From Sinomonas albida (GTDB taxonomy: Bacteria; Actinomycetota; Actinomycetes; Actinomycetales; Micrococcaceae), in NCBI RefSeq assembly GCF_004919045.1, contig NZ_SWDW01000016.1, positions 25,137 through 89,136 on the forward strand: a stretch of DNA of 64,000 nt, in the 5' to 3' direction. This document shows, in pieces, positions 42,495 through 51,223 of this stretch. The translations under genes and the position numbers were made by a program. The notes beneath the pieces are model-generated. The model ran no database searches and was not told the origin of the DNA. It worked only from the letters and a program-made list of their open reading frames with translations. How positions within the stretch are numbered: the first letter of the stretch is position 1; each line of letters opens with the position of its first letter.

Positions 42495-44675
42495 CTACCC
42501 CGTGATGAGGTGCCTCGGCGGCGGGTCGAAAGCGCCGCCGTCGTACAGGTCCGCTGCCTTCTGCATGTAGTAAGCCCACTGCGGGCCCGCAATATAGGCG
42601 CCGTCGACGCTCGCGTAATGCCGTCCGTTGACCCAGACGTCACGCCCCACCCGGGCGCTCGGATCGTTGAGCGCGTCGCCGAAGAACGAGGCCGTCGCGA
42701 GTCCGCGCGTGTAGCCCACGACCCACGTCTGGCTGTTGTACTGGTTCGTCCCGGTCTTCGCAGCGGCCGGAACGGCAAGCTTGATCGGCGAACCCGTCCC
42801 GTCTTTGATGTTCGCGCCGGATCCCTTGGCGAGGACATCCTGGAGGACGTTCGTCACAGCCTTCGCGACGTCGGGGTCGATCGCTCGCGCCCGGCAGTCC
42901 TGCGACTGGCCGGCGATCTTCCTTCCCTGCGAGTCAGTCACCTCGCGGACAGAGACGGGCGCGCAGTACGTGCCGTTGGCCGCGAACGTGGCGAACGCGC
43001 TGGCCATCGTGAGCGGAGCGACGTTTTCCCCGCCCAGCAGGTTGCCGAGCATGGACAGATCGAGTTTCGCGCCCCCACCGGAGCCCCGGTGCAGCCGCAG
43101 GGCGTCCGCGGCCCGCTGGATGTTGCAGAAGTCGCTGAGCCCGGCCGCGGAGGCGAACGTCGCCGTGTTGATCGATTGATAGACGCCCTCCCGCACCGAC
43201 ATCCGCCGGTACCAGTACGGCTCGTCGTTCTGCAGGCTTCGCGCAGCCCCGAAGCCGAGCTCGGCGTCGTTGTACGCGCCGGTGACCCGCCCGCACGTGC
43301 TGCGCCACGGGTGATCGAGGGGGTAGACGCGCCGCGACGCGTCGACGATCTGATTGGTCGGCCTTCCCTCACCGAGCCATGCCGCGAGGGTCACGGGCTT
43401 CATCGTCGAGCCTGGCTGGAACCCACCGGCCCCGCCCAGGTCGTTGCCGTTCGCATCCGCGGCGTCCACATTGAAGTTGTAGCTCGTCACGAAGCCGGCC
43501 CCTTGGCCCTTGAGCATGCGCGAATTCTGGGCCATGGCGAGGACCTGGCCCGTACCCGGCTGCACTGTCACGAGCGAGGAGCCCCACTTGTCCGGGTTTG
43601 GCCCCGCCGTCGCATCCACCTGATCCTGCGCCGCACCCTGCAAGCGCGGATCCAGCGTGGTCCTGATCGTGAGGCCGCCGCGCATCACCCTGTTTGCCCG
43701 GCTGTCCGCCGAGTCGCCGAGCGCGGGATCGTTGAGCACTTGGTTGAGCACGAAGTCGCAGAAGTACTGCGCTCTCGCCGCGTAGGCGCAGCCCTGCTTG
43801 GGCGCGTTCAGCTTCGTGCCCATCGGGGCCTTCACAGCCTCGTTGTGCTGCTGCTCGGTGATATAGCCGTGCTGATGCATCGCGCCCAACACCAGATTTC
43901 GCCGCTTGAGAGAGGCCTCGGGCTGAGCCACGGGATCGAACAGCGCCGGCCCGTTCACGAGCCCCGCGAGGGTCGCGGCCTGGGGAAGGGTGAGGTCCTT
44001 CGCGTCAGCGGAGAAGAAGTACTGGCTCGCGGCCTGGACCCCGTACGCATTCCGGTTGAAGAACACGATATTGAGGTAGCCCTCGAGGATCTGATCCTTG
44101 GTGAACTGCTTCTCGAGAGCGATCGCGAGCTTCATCTCGCGAAGCTTGTGGCTCACTTGCTTCTGCTGGCCGTTGAGCACCACGTCCTCGTGCCGACCCT
44201 CGGCCACGGCGTGATCGTTGATGACGTTTGCGACGTACTGCTGCGTGATCGTCGAACCGCCCTGGCGGCCGCCGCGCAGGTTGGAGACGACGGCCCGCAG
44301 GATGCCAGTCGAATCGACTCCGCCGTGCTCGTAGAAGCGGTAGTCCTCGACGGCGATGATCGCGTTCTTGATGTTCGGCGACATCTTGTCGAGCGGCACG
44401 GGGATGCGGTTTTCGTCGAAGACGGACGCCAGATGCGAGCCGTCTGCGGCGACAATCTTGGTCACCTGTCCTGGTGCCGTGACCGTGAGCTCGCTCGGGA
44501 GCTGTCCGAACAGCTGCGACGTACCGTGCGCTGCCGTCCCCACAACGACCACGGCGGGCACCAAGAACCCCGCCACCAGCACGCCGCAGAGGGCACTCAC
44601 CCCGATCAACGCAGCAAGTCTTCCCCATACCGTCGCCGGGCCGAACTGCCCACGATTTCTTCTGCCCCCAGGCAC
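42495..44675 (-). CDS. Class A penicillin-binding protein (transglycosylase/transpeptidase)
   Basis: Bifunctional peptidoglycan synthase, 726 aa. An N-terminal membrane anchor (LAALIGVSALCGVLVAGFLV) precedes the GT51 domain with AVEDYRFYEHGGVDSTGI (catalytic Glu) and RQGGSTITQQYVANVI. The transpeptidase domain has the S-x-x-K motif GSTMKP, an S-x-N motif in QSINTATF and KTG in AAKTGTNQYNSQTWVVGYTR. GTG at 44675 has GGGGGAGG just upstream. It lies between the flagellin and flgN units but is probably independent of them. Confidence 0.95.
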   Translation of the reverse strand: MPGGRRNRGQFGPATVWGRLAALIGVSALCGVLVAGFLVPAVVVVGTAAHGTSQLFGQLPSELTVTAPGQVTKIVAADGSHLASVFDENRIPVPLDKMSPNIKNAIIAVEDYRFYEHGGVDSTGILRAVVSNLRGGRQGGSTITQQYVANVINDHAVAEGRHEDVVLNGQQKQVSHKLREMKLAIALEKQFTKDQILEGYLNIVFFNRNAYGVQAASQYFFSADAKDLTLPQAATLAGLVNGPALFDPVAQPEASLKRRNLVLGAMHQHGYITEQQHNEAVKAPMGTKLNAPKQGCAYAARAQYFCDFVLNQVLNDPALGDSADSRANRVMRGGLTIRTTLDPRLQGAAQDQVDATAGPNPDKWGSSLVTVQPGTGQVLAMAQNSRMLKGQGAGFVTSYNFNVDAADANGNDLGGAGGFQPGSTMKPVTLAAWLGEGRPTNQIVDASRRVYPLDHPWRSTCGRVTGAYNDAELGFGAARSLQNDEPYWYRRMSVREGVYQSINTATFASAAGLSDFCNIQRAADALRLHRGSGGGAKLDLSMLGNLLGGENVAPLTMASAFATFAANGTYCAPVSVREVTDSQGRKIAGQSQDCRARAIDPDVAKAVTNVLQDVLAKGSGANIKDGTGSPIKLAVPAAAKTGTNQYNSQTWVVGYTRGLATASFFGDALNDPSARVGRDVWVNGRHYASVDGAYIAGPQWAYYMQKAADLYDGGAFDPPPRHLITG

Positions 44676-44800
44676 AAAGCCTCCCCCAAAACGTCCCCCG
44701 AATGGATACAGATGCTACGCACGCCGGGCACCACTGAGTCGCGCCGGAGCCACCACTGAGAGCCACAGGTTGGACAACGCGGCGCGCGCAGCCGCCACGC

Positions 44801-44827
44801 TAACCGCATCGCGACGCGTGCCGATAG
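44801..44827 (+). promoter_or_regulatory. Flagellar sigma-type promoter of flgN-flgK-flgL-fliW
   Basis: TAAC (44801-44804), 15 bp, GCCGATAG (44820-44827) on the plus strand, about 70 bp before the flgN start. It is the only one of the five sites on this strand, and it faces the only flagellar genes on this strand. Confidence 0.78.
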
Positions 44828-44896
44828 TTCGGGCTACAAGGCGCACTGCGCCTCGACCGACCCTGTTGGCCTCATGGATGAGGAGTTGGCCAAGGA

Positions 44897-45379
44897 ATGG
44901 CGATCCACGACTTGTCGGCCCAGCTCTGGCACGAGCGCGAGTTGCTGGATTTGCTGACGTTCAAGCTGGAGGAGGAGCAACTGCTCCTGACCTCTGGCAA
45001 GACGCGATGGCTTTCGCATGCCACTCGCGAGGTTGAACAGGTGCTCGAACGCCTCTCCGCCGCAGGACTCGCCCGCGCGGTGACCGCAGCCGCCGTCGCC
45101 CATGAATGGGGACTCCCCGACGAATCGACGCTCAAGGATCTTGCCGCGGGCGCCCCGGACGCTCCCTGGGCAGAACTCCTCTCCGCCCACCTCAAGGCGA
45201 TGACCGATCAAACGTCCCTCATCCGCCAGCTCCGCGACGCGAACGCCCAGTTCCTGCGCGCGGCTTCCCGCTCAACCCAGGAGACGCTGGCCGAAACCCA
45301 GCCGGGCGCCAAGACCTACGACTCCCACGGCCGCTCCGAGCGTCTTGCCGGCGCGCGCTTCTTCGACCAGGACCTCTGA
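44897..45379 (+). CDS. flgN: FlgN-like export chaperone
   Basis: Probable chaperone for the hook-filament junction proteins FlgK and FlgL. The 160-aa helical protein contains LWHERELLDLLTFKLEEEQL and LLTSGKTRWLSHATREVEQV, a typical FlgN-type opening, and RDANAQFLRAASRSTQETLA near the end. It directly precedes flgK (10 bp), the normal FlgN position. The ATG follows AAGGA closely, with GAGGAG further up. Confidence 0.88.
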   Translation: MAIHDLSAQLWHERELLDLLTFKLEEEQLLLTSGKTRWLSHATREVEQVLERLSAAGLARAVTAAAVAHEWGLPDESTLKDLAAGAPDAPWAELLSAHLKAMTDQTSLIRQLRDANAQFLRAASRSTQETLAETQPGAKTYDSHGRSERLAGARFFDQDL

Positions 45380-45389
45380 GGAGTAGACC

Positions 45390-46814
45390 GTGAGCACTTT
45401 CGGCGCCCTCAACACGGCCTACCGGGGACTCTCAGCCGCTCAGCAGGCCATGGACCTGGCTGGGCAGAACATCGACAACGTCGGCACGGACGGCTACACG
45501 CGTCAGCGGATCGACCAGTCGGCGATCGGATCGGCGGTTCGGACCGGCCTCGGCGCCACGGGACCGCAGGTCGGCCAGGGCGTCTCGGTGGACCGCATCG
45601 AGCGCATCGGCAACGCGCTGCTCGACGCCTCGGTGCGCGGCACGGCGTCGTCGGCCGGCTACACGGCGCAACGCTCCGCCGCCTATCAAAGCGTCGAAAC
45701 CACCCTCCAGGAACCGGGCGCCAACGGCGTCTCGGCTCAGCTCCAGTCGTTCTGGGCTGCGTGGCAAGACGTTGCCAACCAGCCCGGTGAGCCGGCCCCC
45801 GCGGCCGCGCTGCTCCAAAGCGGCAACCAGCTCGCCTCGAAGCTCTCGAGCGGCTACGCCGCGCTCAATGACCAGTGGTCGGCCACGTACTCCGACGCGC
45901 AGGGGATGGTGAGCTCCCTCAACGACGCTTCAAGACAGGTCGCGACGCTCAACAAGAGCATCCGCTCGACCCTCGCCGCGGGTGGCTCCGCCAATGAGCT
46001 CATCGACGCGAGGAACCGCCTCACCGAGACGATTGCGTCCCTTGCGGGAGGAACGGTGCGCGAAGAGGCGGACGGGACGGCGACCGTCTTCCTCGGCGGG
46101 AATGCGATCGTGAGTGGAGACGCGGCCCGCGCCGTGCAGCTCACGGGTGCCGCGACCATGGCTGACACTTCCTCATCGGCGCCCGGACTCGTGTGGGCGG
46201 ACCGCCCATCCGTCGCCGTGGGTCTCGAGGGCGGCACCATTGCGGGCGCGCTCTCGGTGCTGGCTCCCGCGGGCGGGCAGGGCGCGAGCGGCGTCTACGC
46301 GACGGCCGCTGCGCAGTACAACGCGTTGGCAACAACACTGGCGACCGCGGTCAACGCCGTGCACAGCGCGGGCCAGACCCCCTCGGGCGCGAGCGGCGGT
46401 CCGTTCTTCGCCCTCAACCCGGCCGTCCCAGCGGCGCAAGGCCTGACCGTCGTCCCCAGCGACGCGAGCGGCATCGCCACGGGAGCGCAAGGCGTCGGTG
46501 CCCTGGACGGTTCCAACGCTGACGCGATCGCTCAGCTCGGCACGAGGACAAGCTCACCGGACAGCCAGTGGTCGGCCTTCGTGACGGCGACGGGCAGCGC
46601 TTCCAAGGTCGCCCAGCAGCAGGAAGGGCTCGCCGAGACGGCGGCCGCGAACGCGAAGCAGGCCCAAGCCTCGGGCACGTCGGTGAGCCTGGACGAGGAG
46701 AACACGAACCTCCTCGCGTCCCAACACGCGTACCAAGCGGCGGCTCGCGTCATGAGCGCGATCGACCAGGCGCTCGACACCCTCATCAACCACACCGGAA
46801 CGGTAGGACTCTGA
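45390..46814 (+). CDS. flgK: FlgK, hook-filament junction protein 1
   Basis: Junction protein between hook and filament, 474 aa. N-terminal MSTFGALNTAYRGLSAAQQA and MDLAGQNIDNVGTDGYTRQR carry the axial-protein motif. The C-terminal motif SGTSVSLDEENTNLLASQHA followed by YQAAARVMSAIDQALDTLIN is diagnostic of FlgK. GTG start with GAGGAG upstream; flgL follows after 1 bp. Confidence 0.96.
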   Translation: MSTFGALNTAYRGLSAAQQAMDLAGQNIDNVGTDGYTRQRIDQSAIGSAVRTGLGATGPQVGQGVSVDRIERIGNALLDASVRGTASSAGYTAQRSAAYQSVETTLQEPGANGVSAQLQSFWAAWQDVANQPGEPAPAAALLQSGNQLASKLSSGYAALNDQWSATYSDAQGMVSSLNDASRQVATLNKSIRSTLAAGGSANELIDARNRLTETIASLAGGTVREEADGTATVFLGGNAIVSGDAARAVQLTGAATMADTSSSAPGLVWADRPSVAVGLEGGTIAGALSVLAPAGGQGASGVYATAAAQYNALATTLATAVNAVHSAGQTPSGASGGPFFALNPAVPAAQGLTVVPSDASGIATGAQGVGALDGSNADAIAQLGTRTSSPDSQWSAFVTATGSASKVAQQQEGLAETAAANAKQAQASGTSVSLDEENTNLLASQHAYQAAARVMSAIDQALDTLINHTGTVGL

Positions 46815-46815
46815 C

Positions 46816-47697
46816 ATGCTCCGCGTGACCGACCAGACCATGACGATGTCCGCGCAGCGCAGCCTCGGCGCGCGGCAGGCGCGCCTCGCGGCGGCCCAGG
46901 ACACCGCGAGCTCCGGCGTGCGCATCACCCGTGCCTCGGACGATCCCGTCGGGACCGGCGACGCGCTCCGGGTGCGCGCACAGATCGCGGCCACCACTCA
47001 GTACCAGCGCAACATCAACGACGGCACCGGGTGGCTCACCGCCCTCGACTCCACCCTCGGTACCGCGACGAACCTCCTCCGCCAGGCCCGCGATCTCGCA
47101 ATCCAGGGCGGCAACGGCTCGCTCAATCAGGACGCCAAGGATGCCCTCGCGGGGCAGGTGGACTCGCTCCGCAAGGATCTCCTGACCGCGGCCAACACGC
47201 GCTATCTGGGCCGCAACGTGTTCGCGGGAACGTCGGACGCGGCCTCAGCGTTCACCGACGGAGCCCCACCCACGTTCAACGGCGCTTCCGGCACCGTCCA
47301 GCGGCGTGTCGGGTCGGACCAGACCGTCCGAGTCGACGCCGACGGCGCGGCGGTCTTCGGAACCGGCCCGAGCTCGGTGTTCACTGTGCTGGACGGCATT
47401 GCGTCGGACCTGCGCAGCGGGGTGGACCCCACGGCGCGGATCCAAGCGCTCGACAACGGGATGAAGGCGGTCATGAGCGGACGCTCGGACATTGGCAGCC
47501 GGCTCGCCCAGCTCCAGCGGGCGGGCCAAAGCACGACGGCGGCGCAGACCTCGCTCGAGGCGCGGCGCTCGGGCATCGAGGACATGGACCTCGGCAAGGC
47601 CGCGATCGACCTCCAGCTCCAGCAGACGGCGTACCAAGCGGCACTCGCCGTCACGGCAAAGGTGCTCCAGCCCAGCCTCACGGACTTCCTCAAATGA
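46816..47697 (+). CDS. flgL: FlgL, hook-filament junction protein 2
   Basis: Junction protein, 293 aa. It starts MLRVTDQTMTMSAQRSLGAR, has the flagellin-like motif SSGVRITRASDDPVGTGDAL, and ends with GKAAIDLQLQQTAYQAALAV before VLQPSLTDFLK. These features match FlgL rather than flagellin. The stop overlaps the fliW ATG (ATGA). Confidence 0.96.
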   Translation: MLRVTDQTMTMSAQRSLGARQARLAAAQDTASSGVRITRASDDPVGTGDALRVRAQIAATTQYQRNINDGTGWLTALDSTLGTATNLLRQARDLAIQGGNGSLNQDAKDALAGQVDSLRKDLLTAANTRYLGRNVFAGTSDAASAFTDGAPPTFNGASGTVQRRVGSDQTVRVDADGAAVFGTGPSSVFTVLDGIASDLRSGVDPTARIQALDNGMKAVMSGRSDIGSRLAQLQRAGQSTTAAQTSLEARRSGIEDMDLGKAAIDLQLQQTAYQAALAVTAKVLQPSLTDFLK

Positions 47698-48062
47698 GCA
47701 CACTTACCTTCACCGAGCCGCTCCCGGGCCTGGCGCCGTACACGGACTACACGCTCGACGCCGTCGACGGCGCCGTGGGCCTCTTCAGCCTGCGCCCCGC
47801 CACGGCACCAGAGGTCCGACTCTTCGTTCTCGACGCGTCCGTCTACGTCCCGCACTACGCGCCGGAAATTGCTGCGCCGTGCCGCGAGATCGGCCTTTCG
47901 TCCTCACGCGAAGCGCGCGTCCTCGTTGTCGCGACCCCGAGCGGCGATGGCACGACCGTGAATCTCATGGCCCCGGTTCTGGTCAACGAGACCACAGGCC
48001 AGAGCGCCCAGGCCATCCTCGACGGTCAGGGCTGGCCGCTGCGGGAACCGCTGGGCCTTTAG
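47694..48062 (+). CDS. fliW: FliW, flagellin homeostasis factor
   Basis: Small protein that binds flagellin and, in Bacillus and relatives, antagonises CsrA. The 122-aa product opens MSTLTFTEPLPGLAPYTDYT and contains GAVGLFSLRPATAPEVRLFV and the conserved NLMAPVLVNETTGQSAQAIL. The usual partner csrA does not follow it and none was found in the window. Fourth gene of the flgN operon. Confidence 0.94.
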   Translation: MSTLTFTEPLPGLAPYTDYTLDAVDGAVGLFSLRPATAPEVRLFVLDASVYVPHYAPEIAAPCREIGLSSSREARVLVVATPSGDGTTVNLMAPVLVNETTGQSAQAILDGQGWPLREPLGL

Positions 48063-48118
48063 AGCAGCGGGCCCAGGAGGTCCGCTCGCGCCGAACAGTG
48101 TGGCGCGGCCGAATCCGG

Positions 48119-48898
48119 CTATTGCTGCGAGTTCTGCGAGCTGGCGCCCGACTTGCCGGTCCCACCGGACGACGCCCCCTGGGCACCCTTCGAGCCGTTT
48201 CGGTCCACGAGACCGAGCCAGCGGTTGAGCTCGTTGGCGAGCTCGCCTTGTGCGTTCCCGCTCTGGCTCCCCGCAGGGCTGGCCTGGGTTACCCCTCGTC
48301 CTTGCTGCCCCGACTCCTGGCCGGACCCGGAAGTCGAGCCCGATCCGAGGGCCACCGTGGTCGACTGGCCGTTGCCGGCACCCCAGCTGTTGCCCTGGCC
48401 CTGGTCGCCCTGGCCTTGGTCGCCTTGACCCTGACTGGCCTGGCCTTGGTCGCCCTGGCCTTCCTTGCCCTTGCCCTGATAGTTCTGACCCTGATTACCC
48501 TCGCCCTGATTGCCCTGGCCCTGATTACCTTGCGCCGACCCGCCGCCCTGTCCGGGCTGCGAGCCCTGGTCGTTGTGCGGGGCGGCGGGTGCCGCGACCG
48601 GTGCGGGGGCGGGCGCGGGTGCCGCTTGCGGGACGGGCGACGTCGGCGCCGCGGCCGCCGCTTGGATCTGCGGGGAGCCGGGGATCGCCTGAGCGCCGCC
48701 TCCGAGATTCTGAACGGGGGGCGCTGCGACAAGCGTCGGCGAAACGCTCGCCGACGTGCTGGCACGGGCGGCCTCGACGGCGGCGCCGAACGCGTGGAGC
48801 GGGGCGTTGATGCTCGCCTGGAGGGCGCTCACCCCGCAGAAAGTGAGCAGGGCGGTACCACCGATGACAGCGGGGAACTGCCACAACTGTTTGATCAC
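48119..48898 (-). CDS. Secreted Gln/Gly-rich repeat protein
   Basis: A 259-aa exported protein of unknown role. The N-terminus MIKQLWQFPAVIGGTALLTF is a signal peptide or anchor. An Ala/Pro segment follows, then a block of degenerate five-residue units of the type GQGNQ/GQGDQ spanning about 60 residues. The C-terminus has a short ordered-looking helix (ELANELNRWLGLVDRNG) and a Ser/Gly tail. Minus strand, convergent with fliW. Confidence 0.72.
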   Translation of the reverse strand: MIKQLWQFPAVIGGTALLTFCGVSALQASINAPLHAFGAAVEAARASTSASVSPTLVAAPPVQNLGGGAQAIPGSPQIQAAAAAPTSPVPQAAPAPAPAPVAAPAAPHNDQGSQPGQGGGSAQGNQGQGNQGEGNQGQNYQGKGKEGQGDQGQASQGQGDQGQGDQGQGNSWGAGNGQSTTVALGSGSTSGSGQESGQQGRGVTQASPAGSQSGNAQGELANELNRWLGLVDRNGSKGAQGASSGGTGKSGASSQNSQQ

Positions 48899-49251
48899 TG
48901 GTCAGCCTTGGGGGGTGCACGCAGAAAGCGCCGGCGGGAGGACCGACACGGATCAAACTTTAGTGACCGTTGAGGGGATGTGTCCATCCCACATACCCGA
49001 GGCAAGTGTTGGCCGAGGATAGTCCGAATGTTGTCCACAGCAAGCCCCGAGAAGGACCCAAAGAAGGGCCCAAGACGGGCCGAAAAAGGCCGTGCAAGGG
49101 ACGGGCCCGAGGGCCTAGGACCCGCGGCCCACCGGCCATCGGACGCAGTGCGAAACGCACGAAAACCACCTTGGAATAGACATGTCAAAGGCCTGTTCTC
49201 CCCTGCTATCCTGTGCGAGGAGACCGCTCGAACGAGCCCGAGGATGGCGGC

Positions 49252-49737
49252 ATGGACATGGACAATCTGCGGAAGCAGGCGGTCTCGGCTCTCCATGCCC
49301 TCGACGTCCCGGAGGAGCTCACACTAACCTCCCTGAGGCAGCTCCTCGAGGAGGACCGAGGCAAGGAGATCGTGGTCCGCGAGGTCAAGCACCTTGGCCG
49401 CGACCAGGTCTCGGGGCTGTGGTTCTCCCTCCCGGACACGGACCTCATCCTGCACGCCGAGACGGCCTCGGCCCTGCACCGGGAACAGATCATCCTGCAC
49501 GAGTTCGCGCACATGGCCCTCAACCACGAGAGGCTCATGGGCAGCGAAGAGCACCTCGCCTCCCTCCTGCCGGACCTCAGTCCGGCCATGGTGTCCCGTT
49601 GCCTCGCGCGCTGCAAGCGGCAGTCCGAGCCGGAGATCGTGGCAGAGTCCCTCGCCGACCTGTTCGCGAGTGCCCTCGCGCGCACGCGGCGCGCCGGCCG
49701 GGTCGAGCCCGGCAACTTCCGGGGCGTGTTCGGATGA
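49252..49737 (+). CDS. ImmA/IrrE-like zinc metallopeptidase-domain protein
   Basis: A 161-aa protein with HEFAH at residues 83-87 in QIILHEFAHMALNHERLMGS, the HExxH zinc motif of the ImmA/IrrE family. These proteins cleave or bind repressors in mobile elements and stress responses. A downstream ESLADLFASALA helix may supply the third ligand (Glu). ATG at 49252 has GAGGATGG upstream. First gene of a coupled trio: it overlaps the membrane-protein gene by ATGA. The 350 bp before it (48899-49251) hold no gene I can support but do hold GC-rich dyads. Confidence 0.82.
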   Translation: MDMDNLRKQAVSALHALDVPEELTLTSLRQLLEEDRGKEIVVREVKHLGRDQVSGLWFSLPDTDLILHAETASALHREQIILHEFAHMALNHERLMGSEEHLASLLPDLSPAMVSRCLARCKRQSEPEIVAESLADLFASALARTRRAGRVEPGNFRGVFG

Positions 49738-50720
49738 GCCCGATGCTCGCCTCGCTCATCGCCGTGTGGCTCCTCGTGCTCTCGCGCCTTGGACCGTTCG
49801 TGCGCCACCGGCGCGACCTCATGTTCTACGTAGCGCTCCCGGGGGCCCTCGCGGCAACCGTCAACTACCCGACCGTCTCCCCGTTGGTGGACGCGATGCT
49901 CGGGCGGCCAGGCTCCTCGATGCTCGTGGCCGGCGCGCTGGGCATGCTGGCCCTTGGACTCTTCCGGTCCGCGATCGTCAAAGCCGTGGTGGCCCCGGAG
50001 GATCAGGAACCTGTGCTCCGGCGCGGCCTCCTGCAGACGACGGCGGCGATCACCGCATTCTGCGTGGCCTTCGCCTGCGCGACGCTAGTCGGGGCAGTCT
50101 CCGACACACCCAGCCTTCAGCCCTCTGCCTTCGACCCGGGTGCACAGAGCGACGCGGGCGTCTTCGTCTTCATGGCGACGCTCTGCCTCTACATGATCGT
50201 CGTCTCGATCGAGATCGCCGCGGTGTGCGTGCGGTATCTCCCGGTCATGGCCTCGGGCCTTTTCCGCGCTGGCTTCGGCTCGGTCGCTGTTGGCTGCGGG
50301 CTCGCCGTCGTGGGGCTCACGGCGAAGATCCTCCGCCAGATCGTGGTGCTCACGTTCGTGGGCCTCGACTACGAGTCGCTGCTGCAGAGCGCGTTCGAGA
50401 CGCTCACGGGCATCGCCGGCCTCTTCCTCGCGTTCGGCCTCATGCTGCCCGCAGTTTCGGACCGAGTCTCCGCCCTGCAGGTCTACGAGCGGTACCACCT
50501 GCTGCGCCTCCATCGGCTCTGGAGCCGCACGGCCAACGCAAGCGTCGTCATGGATTCGGTATCCGTGCCTCTAAGAGGTGTACTCAGCAAAGACCCGAGG
50601 GCGCGGCTGCATCGCGCCCTGGTCGAGATCCTGGACAGCAACCTCGCCGCTGGCGGAAGTCTGCTGAACGCGTCAGATTCCAAGCTTGTCAAGAAGTCGG
50701 AGGGAGCCCTCTATGCCTGA
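49734..50720 (+). CDS. Multi-pass membrane protein (MAB_1171c-type)
   Basis: A 328-aa protein with about seven transmembrane helices in the first 245 residues (MLASLIAVWLLVLSRLGPFV; VAVGCGLAVVGLTAKILRQI). A cytosolic C-terminal domain of about 80 residues follows (YERYHLLRLHRLWSRTANAS; ARLHRALVEILDSNLAAGGS). The plan fits the actinobacterial MAB_1171c-like putative transporters known to sit beside XRE and ImmA/IrrE-type genes; that name is from memory of the family, not a search. The start overlaps the protease gene and the stop overlaps the regulator gene, so the three are co-translated. Confidence 0.78.
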   Translation: MSPMLASLIAVWLLVLSRLGPFVRHRRDLMFYVALPGALAATVNYPTVSPLVDAMLGRPGSSMLVAGALGMLALGLFRSAIVKAVVAPEDQEPVLRRGLLQTTAAITAFCVAFACATLVGAVSDTPSLQPSAFDPGAQSDAGVFVFMATLCLYMIVVSIEIAAVCVRYLPVMASGLFRAGFGSVAVGCGLAVVGLTAKILRQIVVLTFVGLDYESLLQSAFETLTGIAGLFLAFGLMLPAVSDRVSALQVYERYHLLRLHRLWSRTANASVVMDSVSVPLRGVLSKDPRARLHRALVEILDSNLAAGGSLLNASDSKLVKKSEGALYA

Positions 50721-51150
50721 AGTTGAACCCCGGAGACCCGAGGAGATTCTGGCCGAGCGCCTCAACACGCTCCTAGATGTCGTCGAGGCGGAGAGCGGTG
50801 ACCGCTACACGTTCCCCGACATCAAGAAGGCCGTCGAGGACCGCGGGCTGCACATCTCGCGCCAGCGCTGGCACTACATGCGTGCAGGCACCGGCCCCAT
50901 GACCCCGGACACGGACCTGCTCGGAGCCCTCGCGGACTTCTTCGGCGTCCCGGCTGAGTTCCTCACCGACGCCACGGCGGAGACGCCTAACCGCGTCTCC
51001 GCCCAGCTCGACCTCCTGCGCGCTATGCGGGAAGCCGAAGTGAAGAGCTTCGCGGCGCGCTCGCTCACGAGCGACCTCTCCCCAGAGACGCTCCTCGAGA
51101 TCCGGAACATCATCGACGAGACGCTCACCAAGCAGCGGCAAGACCACTAG
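50713..51150 (+). CDS. EspR-like XRE-family DNA-binding protein
   Basis: A 145-aa helix-turn-helix protein. ERLNTLLDVVEAESGDRYTF and IKKAVEDRGLHISRQRWHYM followed by RAGTGPMTPDTDLLGALADF read like mycobacterial EspR, in which a divergent HTH is joined to a C-terminal dimerisation helix pair (here LDLLRAMREAEVKSFAARSL and PETLLEIRNIIDETL). ATG at 50713 overlaps the preceding gene by 8 bp. It is the likely regulator of the trio and perhaps a wider nucleoid-binding protein. Confidence 0.82.
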   Translation: MPEVEPRRPEEILAERLNTLLDVVEAESGDRYTFPDIKKAVEDRGLHISRQRWHYMRAGTGPMTPDTDLLGALADFFGVPAEFLTDATAETPNRVSAQLDLLRAMREAEVKSFAARSLTSDLSPETLLEIRNIIDETLTKQRQDH

Positions 51151-51223
51151 GCTCGGGGAGCGCCTCGTCGCGCCGATCAGGCCTGCGCCCGACCAGCTGG
51201 CAACCGATCAGGTTGCCCCCCGA

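Noticed and set aside
42351..44759. 802-aa plus-strand open frame opposite the penicillin-binding protein gene
   Set aside because: The minus-strand product has all catalytic motifs of a class A PBP; the opposite frame is Arg/His/Asp-rich noise.
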